Shown here: positions 42,045 through 52,038 of the stretch, piece after piece
How the letters are laid out: the number at the start of each line of letters is the position of its first letter
How positions within the stretch are numbered: position 1 is the stretch's first letter
Source of the DNA: Fusarium oxysporum f. sp. lycopersici 4287
Taxonomy: Eukaryota; Ascomycota; Sordariomycetes; Hypocreales; Nectriaceae
NCBI RefSeq assembly: GCF_000149955.1
Contig: NC_030986.1
Coordinates: 5,958,140-6,022,139 of the forward strand
DNA: 64,000 nt
Reading direction: 5' to 3'
Made by a program: the position numbers and the translations under genes
Notes under the pieces: generated by a model
Databases searched by the model: none
Told to the model about the DNA's origin: nothing
What the model saw: the letters and a program-made list of their open reading frames with translations, nothing else

Positions 42045-43700
42045 TGTACCAGCGGCTCGATCCATCGATGAGACCTGTTGATATCAAAGCCCGCCGGATG
42101 CGATGCTATGGGCACACGCTCAATCTCGTCGCGCGTGCCTTTCTCTTTGGCAAAGACGCCGAGTCATTCTTAGGGTTAGCTGGAGTCTGACATTAACGGC
42201 ATGCGCAGTCTTGTTGAGCAGGACCTGGATCATTGGCGCACGAAGGGACCCATTGGGAAGCTCCGCAACATTGTTAAGTTTATCCGTTCATCGCCGCAGC
42301 GGAGCGAACAGTTCAAGCGAGTTGCCCGGGAGCAGGATCACGAGGGATATCAGCTCTGCGAGGAATCCACGGCCGAGGTCGAGGTTGTCATGAACAACGA
42401 AACGCGGTGGAACTCCGCTTACATGATGATTGAGAGCGCTTTGCGAAAGCAGATAGATATTAGAGTATTTATCTTTGTAACTTAAGAAGAGGAAGACGGG
42501 GCAAGATGGATCCCGGCGGAGGATATATTATCTAGCGAAGACTGGCGGGTTCTTGGCGAAGTTAACGAGCTTCTTAAACCTATATACCTTTAGATGATGC
42601 GGACATAAGGTTGGGGAAAAGGTGATAGCTATGGATGCCTGTGGGAAGTGCCGATAGGAATGGAATATCTGTTGGAGCATTTTGAGGACTGGAAGGTCTT
42701 CTATAGTGAGGTTACGGAGGAGACGATGGGAAAAACTCAAGTGGATGCTGCGGAGCGGATTGCAACGGTGTCAGCAAATTTCCGAGTGTCCAACGGTCGG
42801 CCAAGCCGCGTTCACCGTCTCCCTGCCCGCTTTGAGGAGGATGAGGTTTACGCGCTACCACAGCGGAGTCAACCTCCGAGATTCGTAGAATCTGCCTTAC
42901 CGTTGCATTCTCGGGCTGATTATTCTACGGCGGAGAAACGATCAGCGTCCGAGACGTCGCAAAAGAGCACATTACCAGCGGACCATCGAGCCTACATCCG
43001 GGCATCAATCAACAACGGTTAGAAGAAGCTGAATGAGTATTATGACAAGCTCGGAGAATCTCCCTTGTTTGCGGCAGCAATCATTCTTCACCCGAGGTTC
43101 GGGATCAGCTGGTTAGAGGCGACTTGGGTGTCTGAGGAGCAACTCGCTTGCGTTCGTGATGCCAAGGCTGGTATCAAGGGTTACTTCACCCGTTGGTACG
43201 ACGCGAACCAGGGACTGTGCGAGGAAACAACGAAGTATGACGCAGCGCTAAGGACGATGGGTCAAGAGGATGATCAGTACACTCAGTGGATTAATAGCAA
43301 GACAAAGAAAGCGTTTGTGATGGGTGGCAGTGTCGGCGAGCTCGAAAGGTACCTCCGTCTCGAGCCACAGGATACGCAGGATGCTATCCAATGGTGGAGA
43401 GACCACAGGGCTTCGTTTCCTTCACTGAGCAGCTTTGCCCTGGATGTCTTTGCTATTCCAGCGATGGCGAGTGATTGTGAGAGACAATTCAGCCTAGCGA
43501 AGCTGACGTTGACCTCTCAGAGGCTCTCGATGGGCGCAGATACATTGGAACATTTCAATGCCTCAAGAACTGGGTCAGGCAGGGTGGAGTAGGGTTAGGT
43601 AGTTGAGTGGGTAGCTGAGTGTTGGTGTACACGAGGGGGATGACTTCGGGTAGGGGTCTCCACTCACGGAATTGAAAAGGGTATCAATCAAATCAAATAA
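42045..43700 (+). mobile_element. hAT transposon copy B, 3' part, RIP-like decay
   Basis: Begins directly at the right flank of the piggyBac-like element inside the codons for YQRLDPSMRPVDIKARRM and continues to the element's 3' end near 43700, where AT-rich inverted motifs (TCAATCAAATCAAAT) lie. The 5' half is absent. Copy E at 61.4-62.5 kb holds the complementary 5' half of the same subfamily. Confidence 0.7.
42046..43592 (+). pseudogene. hAT transposase C-terminal two thirds (copy B)
   Basis: Blocks in order: MRCYGHTLNLVARAFLFGKD; LRNIVKFIRSSPQRSEQFKR; VEVVMNNETRWNSAYMMIES; a part with three stops (after FIFVT, within PIYL-stop-MMRT and before GWGKG); MEYLLEHFEDWKVFYSEV; an insertion-rich linker; INNG-stop-KKLNEYYDKLGESPLFAAA; and the dimerisation domain ELERYLRLEPQDTQDAIQWW and LDVFAIPAMASDCERQFSLA. 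The stops sit where CAG, CAA and TGG codons occur in the intact copy at 47-50 kb (for example MMRTQGWG), the pattern left by C-to-T changes on either strand. Not functional. Confidence 0.8.
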
Positions 43701-43759
43701 ATCAACTTTGAGCTCGAGGGCTGTCAATCAAACCAACTTCGGGGCCAAAGTTGATTTGA

Positions 43760-44077
43760 TTGACATATGATGAGCGCTGGTGGTGGTGTCGCATTGAACA
43801 ACGACGGCAGTTTCCACGCCTTAACCGTTTGGCCATCGATATACTCTCGATAAGCCCTCAGTCGGCAGGGCCAGAAAGGGCCTTCTCAGGTGCGCGTAGG
43901 ACCGCATCATGGGACCGGCTCTCGATGGCGTGCGAGCGGCTGCAGGAAGTTGAGTGTCTTGGCAATTGGATGCGGAATGGGCATATTGTGGGGACTGGGC
44001 TCGGTGGACTGGGGCTAGTATGTGATCCGGACATTGGCAATGATGACCTCTATATAGAAATGAGTGATGTTGAATAG
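43760..44077 (+). pseudogene. C-terminal fragment of another hAT transposase
   Basis: A single open piece reads RRQFPRLNRLAIDILSISPQ then SAGPERAFSGARRTASWDRL and ECLGNWMRNG, the C-terminal dimerisation signature of hAT transposases. The wording (ERAFSGARRT) is closer to copy D at 60.9 kb than to copies A-C. It follows the 3' end of copy B within 60 bases and is truncated on its 5' side. Confidence 0.7.
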
Positions 44078-44364
44078 CGTGGCGATTCTCTGCACTTCAA
44101 TACCATAGATTCTTATCACCAACTTCCTATTTTGGGAAACTGGCGATGTCACATGATCATTATACGTGAGTTGACTGATGAGTCTGAGTTAAACTTATGA
44201 GCGAATTATGGCTAGGCCGTATGTAACTCATATGAGTGAGTTAGAAGAGACGAAACTTATGAGCTAACTCAAACGCCCAGGTATGCCTCAGACCCCTGGG
44301 AAAGGCTCGTTAGGGCCCCTGATGGAGTCCACTGCTGCACATGAGGTACGCTCTGGTGCTTTGC

Positions 44365-45381
44365 TTATACTTGAAATGATATTGCTTTCGAGTCAAGCTT
44401 TCTTCTGAAATCCACCTCGAAGTTGACGCCTGAGTTATCATCCCAATATTCCTGACCATTTATGATGTATCGCACATAAAAGAACAAAGGGCTCGAATCA
44501 AGCCCATCCGCATCAAAGAGGCTAATGCCAACAACAAACTTAACGTAATTTTGCACACTCCTAGAACTTGACGCACGATAATACTTCGCTGGGGTTCCGG
44601 AGACCGTCTTCCAATAACCTCACGTAAAACGGCAAATGATGAATTTTCCAAAGGCCAAGTCAGCTACCACGATAAGTAAATACTATGTCGGACATAGAGA
44701 GTCATGCGACGACTAGAAAAATAGAGTCTGTGGACTCTGACATCCATTGGCTTTCGGGTCGAATCATCATCACGGAAGTTAGGTGGAAAGATTTCCCATT
44801 GAGGCAACGAAGCTATTTTCTGGTTGGCTATCTGTTCATCCGAGAGTGGGTTCTTGTTCACAAATGATGGACTTGCGCCTATTGTCAGTGGTTTGTCGGC
44901 GTTTGAAAAGTAGCGTACATGCTCCAAGTTGGGGTCAAAATGAACAGTCTTGAACGAAGGCCGCTTTTTCGCGCTGCGACGATCACCAAATAAATGCAGA
45001 GCCGGACGTGACTGCTGCTGTATCTTTTCTCCCCCTTTTTGGACTTGACCTTCATCGGTTGTAACAATCGAAGTGACACTGAGCGTTGGCGCAGGGGAAG
45101 CACAGTTCAATCCTCCAGTGTGTTGTTGATTCAATGTGACCCTTTCACTTGCAGTACAATTGGGATGCCCATGGTGAGGGTCGCCCTCGGGCTTCTTTTT
45201 CGAAGTGGCTTGTGGTGGCAGGGTATTCAATCGCAAAATCCGCCTGGCGCATTCTTTCAAGTTTGTGAAAGTCTTGAAATTCTTGCCGAAAGGTTGGAAG
45301 ATACCATTATCTTTGGAGGTATGTAAGGTTGAATCTCCTTCAGTAATCGAACAGATGGAAGTCACACCACGATATTGCTAG
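44365..45381 (-). pseudogene. PP1 glycogen-targeting subunit (CBM21), broken
   Basis: On the minus strand a frame from about 45381 (after a TAG that may be an intron acceptor) reads to 44664. It includes a typical PP1-docking motif KTVHF (K-x-V-x-F) followed by DPNLEHVRYFSNADKPL, and the spacer ALPQWEIFPPNF-like block (ASLPQWEIFPPNFR). A CBM21 glycogen-binding domain begins VRVHRLYFSSRRMTL. There the frame breaks; VVADLAFGKFIICRFT continues in another frame, meets a TGA, and then reads GYWKTVSGT ... FFYVRYIINGQEYWDDNSG and VNFEVDFRRK to 44365. Known relatives (yeast Gac1/Pig type) bring protein phosphatase 1 to glycogen. A frameshift and a TGA inside CBM21 make this a pseudogene, unless the assembly is wrong. 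The N-terminal exons were not found. Confidence 0.7.
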
Positions 45382-45681
45382 GTTGGACTACGCGATCGCA
45401 GTGGCATTGCCGGGGCACTTATGGCGTCTGATCTTGCCTCCATGTGTCTGCGTGCGAGCGGGGGTCAAGTGTAGACGGAATGCAAGCAGAAACAGCAGGA
45501 AAATGATTGGATAATTACTGGTTGAGAGCTCGCGCTTGAGTCGTCTTTTTTCGTATGTAACCTGGGAGAAATAGATGTCGAAGAGTTGTATCTTACGTGT
45601 GGTATGATATATGAGGCACGACTGCAATGCGTGATTCCACAGGACAACACAACAAGAAGCTGGCGTTGAGAAAAGCATCGT

Positions 45682-47010
45682 GGCAGGTGGAGGTTTATTT
45701 CATTTGGTTATGATGGTGGAGCAGGGATTTGTGTTACATGTTGAAGGTGTGATTGGTGATTCAATGTTGACTTTTGCTTATGGTGAATATGGCCGTGGTC
45801 CAAGGGTCATCGAACATATGGTGACCCTGCTGCCAGTGCCGGGGGTGACATTGGAGAGAAACCAATGACTCTGAGCATATCGCTCTTCCTAGGCCTCAGA
45901 GGACCTGGAGTGTACCATCATAGTTTTCAGTCATGATACGATGAGCAAATCGTCAAAAGTAACATGTGAAATCACCACACCGCAGGCGGTTCAAATCATC
46001 AAACCGTCATTGCGGTCAGTATTATCCAATAGTATCTGAAGTTCCCTAACATATGAAAAAGGCTTTAGCGTCAACATCTGTGGCTGAGGGCATTCTATCG
46101 GCCTAACACCGGCACCCTCAAAGTGAAGTGACAGGTAATTAAGCTTTCTTGAGCTGTTTTTGGAACAAAAGTTCACGAGTCTGCTGACCCTACCCTTGAG
46201 AGTTCTTGATCCAGGCTCCGTCTAAGTAGAGGCCATTCTCATACTGGGCGCCCATGAATACTACCTAGAGACGTCATTCTAGGCGAATGAGGATGATACC
46301 GCAAGAAAGTCGATCTAATAGAGATGCATAGGTGACAGGTTGGGAGTGTTAGTTAGCGTCATTTCGGGAATGGAACTTGTTTCCATCGCCTTGTCCCTCA
46401 AGGTTAGTGAAGTGTAGGTGGGCTAAAATGACAAGAATTACGCCATAGATCTGCCAGATATAACAAATATTAACGCCAATCTACCTCGATATCTCCGCTA
46501 AATGTATACAAGACCCCTATTCTAAGACCAAAGACCACCCATACCCAAACCACCAGTGCATCCACGCCTAAAATATACCACCTCCAACTAGACCACGGAC
46601 GTCGAGTTTATCCCAAGGACGCTAGGAAACAGGATCGGCGGATGTCACGCGCCCGCTCGTCAACGTCATGGAGGCAGCGGCGCTCGCCGTAGGCAATATG
46701 CAATACAGCGACTGGTGCGACAAGCAGGCAGGTCGGTGACACGCCAGGCAGCACCAGCACGGGCATATAGACCAGAGAATCTGGTTCAATAACGTGGACG
46801 AGGATGTGGCGAAAGTGGGGCGAGTGGAAGGGGCCCTAAGGCTGACCTGCAGGGGTGGAAGATGTTTTTTTCTTGAAATTGGGACGTTGAGGTGAGGGAA
46901 ACGTCCACATTATACTGCTATATAAACCATCCAAATCAAGCAGCCATATAATTAGATTTATTACGCGTAGGATATGGTCGCATCACATAATATGCCCAGC
47001 CATCTTCAGC
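45682..47010. other. Intergenic, nothing recognised
   Basis: About 1.3 kb with only short frames. I see no transposon ends or RNA genes. Confidence 0.35.
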
Positions 47011-47178
47011 ATGGTAGCCGTTATTCCTTTAGTTGCATCCGACGAGGCTGGTAACCACTCGCCGCCAGCCACGGACTTGCCACTAGGACTCATCGTCTTC
47101 GCCATCTACATCCTGGCACTAACATGTTATGTCATGTGCGTTTCCCGACGTCGTAATATCAGTGGTAATATATACTAA
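47011..47178 (+). CDS. Possible small single-pass membrane protein
   Basis: ATG 47011 to TAA 47176-47178, 55 residues. The N-terminal 28 residues are polar, followed by one hydrophobic segment (GLIVFAIYILALTCYVMCV) and a basic tail (SRRRNISG), a plausible type III anchor with a cytosolic tail. No splice sites or family known. It lies only 57 bases before the hAT target duplication, so it may also be a fragment of a longer gene. Confidence 0.3.
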   Translation: MVAVIPLVASDEAGNHSPPATDLPLGLIVFAIYILALTCYVMCVSRRRNISGNIY

Positions 47179-47234
47179 GGTACACCAAGCTCTTGGCTTC
47201 TCACACCCAACGGGCATCCAACGCAGGATCCAGT

Positions 47235-47242
47235 GGCCTCGG
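47235..47242 (+). repeat. Left target-site duplication of hAT copy C
   Basis: GGCCTCGG here and AGCCTCGG at 50461-50468 agree at 7 of 8 positions, the 8-base duplication expected for hAT elements. Confidence 0.8.
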
Positions 47243-50200
47243 CAGGGCTGCCGTCAGATCAATCAAATCAGATGGGGACGCAAATCTGAACTGAACTGAT
47301 ACTTTACCCTCTGTATCTGATCTGATTGATTGATTGATAGATATCTGATATAAAATAGGTCACGTGGAGCTATTCCCAGCCTCACGATTCTGCCCGTGGG
47401 ATCTGACTGCCTTGTTGCTTAAGCATAGGCCCCCCAGAGTAACACACCCTCCCCTTATCCAGTTCTTCAGTAGTTGGATCGACTCAATGCTCGATCCAAG
47501 TAGAGAATGTCGCTGTGAGCTGACTGTAAGCTTCGCAAGACTGAATGCTCTCTCACAATCGGTTGACATGGCCGGGATTGCAAGGACATCTAATGCAAAT
47601 CTACTTAAACGCGGAAAAGCGTTGCTATGATCAATCCACCAAAGAACAGGGTCATCTACCTGTTCCGGCTCGAGCCTATAGTATCGTTCAAGCTCACTGC
47701 CTGTTGCCGAGAGCTTAGGCTGCCGACTTTTCACCCACTGCTCAAACCTACTTTGCTCAGGTCGGGGCGTCAACGAGGAGGTGGCCGAAATACTCTCAGA
47801 AGAATCATCGTCGTTTTTCGAGTACCAACGCTCAAAGTAGGCTTTGATGCCATCCTTTGCATCCCGAAGCCATTGTAGCTGCTCTGGGGAAATCCAATTA
47901 GTCTCCAACCACCGGAGGCCAAGGTCCGGATTCAGAACAACAGAGGCCGCAAACAGAGGCGACCGCCCCAGAAGAGTATAATATTCATTCAGCTTAATCC
48001 AAGCAGCGTTTATGCTTGCCCTGATACTAGCACGCTCTTGACCCTCCATACTGGCAATGTTACTTACGGAGCGAGCATCGTCCTGCAAGTAGTCTCCTCG
48101 AGAATGTACAGGAAGAGCACCTTCGTTAAACAATGGGCTGGTGGATGGACAAGCCGAAAGAACCGTTTCGCGACGGCGGTGTAACGGCGTGATCTCAAAC
48201 CCTTGGAGTCGCGATGGTAGTCGGGACTGGCGCAAGGGTCGCTCTCGAGTTTGCCTGACTACAAATGGCCGAGCAGACATTGACTTCGTATCCGCAACCG
48301 ATTCAAGCTCCTCCCCCTGAGCTCTACGTCTCTCCTCCGTAGCATGATTCGCAGTTTCATCCTCGTAGAGAAGCCTCCAATCTTCTAGGTGTTCCAGAAT
48401 ATACTCCATCCCTGTCATGACCTCCCAGAGCCGGCCGTGGCCTCCACTTGTACCCCATCCTTGTGTTCTCATTGTCATATTGTAGATCGGCTCTAAGATA
48501 TGGCTAACTTCCCTGAGGACCTTCCAGTCATCGGAGGTCAGAATGTCGGCCATGGGAACCCTTTTTGAGGCGTCTGCTTCTAGCCCTAAATCTTGGATGA
48601 AGCTATTGAGCTCAGACTGCTTGACCAAAGCGCGCTCGATCATCATGTAGGTCGAGTTCCACCTCGTAGCGTTGTTCTGTATCACTTCCAGCTCAGCTGT
48701 TGACTCTTCCGCAAGCTTATAGATGTCTGCTTCCTCCTGTTCCCTGGCATGTGCTTTGAATGCTTCGGTACGCTGCGGAGAGGCTCGGATGAACTTCACA
48801 ATATTATGAAGCTTCCCAACTGGGCCCTTGGCTCGCCAATGTTCAAGGTCTTCCTCGACCCGCTCCAGCATGCCATAAGCCTCAGATTGAAGTTCAAAAG
48901 AAGCTGCATCATCTCCATAGAGGAAAGCTTGGGCGACAAGGTTTAAAATATGCCCGAAACATCGCATCCTTCGTGCCTCCGCATCCGCTCGAGTTATCGA
49001 GGCATCGAGGTTCGTGTAGAAGTTTCGCAAGCAAACGTCATTGCTAGCTGCATTGTCACAGATCGAGACCCCAATCTTGCGATCAATCCCCCAATCACGG
49101 ACAACATTTCTTACAGTGTAGGCGATATTCTCGCCAGCGTGAGATCCAATCTGCCTCCTGAAAGCATGTAGCCGGCTTTGGTGTGAGTTACTCCGATCAA
49201 TGAAGTGACCAAATATCGAAATGAAAGCTAGTCTATTTGGAGACGTCCACAGGTTGAAGTTGATGTGTATCTGTGTGACGGCTTCATCAAGCTCCTCCCT
49301 GACGGCAGCTTTCTTCAAAGAGAGTATATCCTCCAATTCTTTCTTGGCTGAAGTTCGACCCCAGGGTATCTGAGCATAAAGATCAGAGTCTAACTGACGA
49401 AACAGCTCTTGTAGGTAGGCACTCTCGAAGGTAGAGAAGGGAAGATTGGAATCAATAATATAGCCAACTGAGAGTTCTCTGATCCGTGCCATCTTCGCTC
49501 GGGGATGAACCAGGGAAGAAGAGGCTGGCCGTTTCTTGGATGCGCATCTTTGAAGATCAAGAACTGACGAATCGTCGAATGAACCCGGTTCGAATGTCTC
49601 GGTGATCCTATGAGCTCTGAAACCGTCAGTGATACCCTGGAGATAGGAAAGTCCGACAACTTGTAAAGATGAGCTTGTGCCGAGGATGTCGACTGAGCAT
49701 TAAAGAATCGTGGCGCGCCCTTGTCATCACAGAGTCGGCAACACCAGATATCTCCGCTAGATGTATTGTCTCTCTTCAATTCTGCCAGGAACCAGCCATG
49801 GTTTCCTATCCAGCTTCGCCGGCCTCTACTCTTCCTCCTATCTAAGAGGCTCGCAATGACAAAACGTCTTTGGCCCCAGGTAATCTTGTGAAGGTCGTGA
49901 ACGGAAGAATCGGTAGTCGAGGCCAGAGCCAAAGCTGCAGCATACTGCTTGGCGATGCTCTTGGGTCGGGACCCGAGATGAGGAAACGTAGGTGGTGGCG
50001 ATGGCGACGGGCTGCTGATAATGCTGCCTTTCAAAGCGGTTTCGGACATTATAGATTATAGTTAGTAGAGCATGTGGACGGCTGCCAAGATGCGTTCCTG
50101 ACGACCCAAGGCTTGCTTTGTTCCTCTGGCTAAATCTACATCGTATCAGAGCGAGAGGTAGAAAAAAGGGGTGACCTACCTTCGTATTCGCCTCTACCTG

Positions 50201-50460
50201 AGACCCCGGCAGGCAAGGGTCCAGGACCAATCAGCTCGGCTGACCCCTATAACATCGTGGCTTCCAAGGCGAGTCACGCTTTCCGGAGCCGGAACATATA
50301 AATAATCCGATGTATCTAGGGTAGCTGCTCTCCATTCAGATATATCAGATGTACAGACGTTGTATTTGAATTGATTGATCTGACAAAATTCCATATCTGA
50401 TTTGAATTGATTGATCTGATTGATATATCTGATTGTTAATCTGATCTGACGGCAGCCCTG
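47243..50460 (-). mobile_element. Intact hAT transposon copy C
   Basis: 3218 bases bounded by inverted repeats starting CAGGGCTGCCGTCAGATCA on both ends, flanked by an 8-base target duplication with one mismatch. Subterminal regions on both sides are dense in ATCTGATT/ATTGATTG motifs, probable transposase-binding sites. The single gene is complete. It is the only transposon in this window with intact ends and open transposase together, so it is a candidate for recent or present activity. Confidence 0.9.
47360..50049 (-). CDS. hAT transposase, full length (881 residues)
   Basis: ATG 50049 (MSETALKGS). Exon 1 is 49661-50049, a 44-base intron (GTTGTC, CACTGAC branch-like site, TTTCAG) is 49617-49660, and exon 2 is 47360-49616. 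Together they give 882 codons with no stop. The intron join restores HLYKAHRITETFEPG, as needed for a BED zinc finger: Cys 104 and 107 with His 127 and 132. The RNase-H-like core includes ISICDNAASNDVC and MRCFGHILNLVAQAFLYG; the insertion domain is helical; the C-terminal dimerisation domain is ELERYYRLEPEQVDDPVLWW ... LDVLAIPAMSTDCERAFSLA. It cuts and pastes hAT elements in the nucleus. It could also mobilise related defective copies, but the termini of copy A (CAGCGCTGCC) differ from its own. Confidence 0.9.
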
Positions 50461-50468
50461 AGCCTCGG

Positions 50469-52038
50469 ATCATGAGACTTTGTCCAACGACAGTTTTGAG
50501 CCGGTGATGCTAGACCAAATTGCCCCTGCATGAACTTACAGGCAGTGGACGGCCGAAATGAATGATGTGGTGAACACCTCATCCGGTTTCAATACCTGGT
50601 GAGCATACAAGTCTAATACTATGTTAATTCCATTTTCTGACTACTTCTCAGCGCAATTTGCTTAGGGCTAATGGAGGACAAGGACATAATCCGTCATTTA
50701 TAATGCTGTCACGTCTTTTACTCGAGTTGCTTTAGTTAATGGTTCTTTAGGCGCCATGATACCTGTCCTATATGTAAATCACGGATCATGCCGCCCAGTT
50801 AAACTCTAGAAGGACTGCCCGAGTCTTATACGCTTCGGCAATATCAATTGGAACACTCCCACAAACTTTGTTATGGCGTGGATTTGTATGCTTTCTTGAC
50901 TCTTCCAGCCCTCTGTCCCGGCGCTAATCATGCACGTTGCCAAGCTTACCTACATTTGTTTTGCAGTCGGCGATTGAAAACTAATTATCTTCGAGCGATA
51001 GAGGTAGGTGCTATTAATATAAAACCCTAACCCTAATCCTCTAATAGTCTGATATGTGCCACGCATCAGCCCTAAGCTTTCTCAAATCTAGAGACATAAA
51101 GGACTGTTGGAGACGAAAGCCTTCTCAGCGGCATCGTGAAGAGATGGAACTTATGCCGATCGGTAACCATGTTACTCAAAAGACCAGTTTGAAAGGTTAT
51201 CACCATGGTGATAGAATTGTTTTCCTAAGCGTCACTGCATTCGTGCGGCTTTACTGTTCGCCAATGCACCATCATTCCTTTTTAATATACCACATCAAAA
51301 GGACATTCCAGCCACAGCAGTCGTGATGTGTCGGGGCATTCTTCAAGTCGTTGACGGTATTTATCCATCCCTACCGCTGCTGATAGGCTAGGCTATGACA
51401 TTCTAGGATGGATGTTGGCCGTAAAGTCACCGTCATGATGAAACAAATTGGCTCGGGGTTACCGCATTCGGGATGTTCAACTGGAAGTGAGGAAGGTTAG
51501 AGATTGAGTACACAGTAGGGCAAGCCGGGTTGCAAAGCATATTGATACCATGATGACCGTCTTGGGGCCTGAATGAAAGCCAGTAGTACAATTTGCAAAA
51601 GCGCGCGAGTCGTTGGATAGCAATGTTTGCTTCTCGATGAGATAAATGTGTTTCTCACTTGGCGCACTAACAAACTATGGATCAACATCACCTCGGTATT
51701 TCTACAATAATTAGAGCAATTTGAATGCCACATTTTTCCTCACGACTTACCCAGTGCAGGCACTTGATGAGGCAATGAGCAGAATCATGTTGCGCTAGAA
51801 TACAGACGTTCTCTGCACCTTCAGCCCCGCATCTCCAGACGCAACGTCATCGATCGACAGCAGCCAACCCGCTAATTGGCTCAGGCAGGCCCTCCGTTTC
51901 ATAGCCCGGATCGACATACTGGGGGGCATCTGTTGTGCTGGCTAAAGAGAGACTAGGCTTACTCTTGCGCTTCTACTGAGACTACCATTGTATATTTATC
52001 GCAACGACCCATCGGAATCGTTTTAGTTGTACACCACG
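50469..52038. other. Intergenic 1.6 kb upstream of phosphatase gene
   Basis: No convincing gene. It contains a CCCTAACCCTAA motif at 51026-51037 and is otherwise unremarkable. Confidence 0.35.
51026..51037 (+). repeat. Short telomere-like motif
   Basis: Two CCCTAA units in a row, followed by a degenerate third. Too short to claim an interstitial telomere. Confidence 0.4.

Noticed and set aside
45388..45678. Minus frame as first exon of the PP1 subunit
   Set aside because: Composition is unlike the N-terminus of this family and no donor site fits.
51026..51037. Interstitial telomere
   Set aside because: Only two CCCTAA units; too short to distinguish from chance.
50848..51326. Small plus frames in the region upstream of the phosphatase
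   Set aside because: No conserved-looking composition, splice sites or start context.
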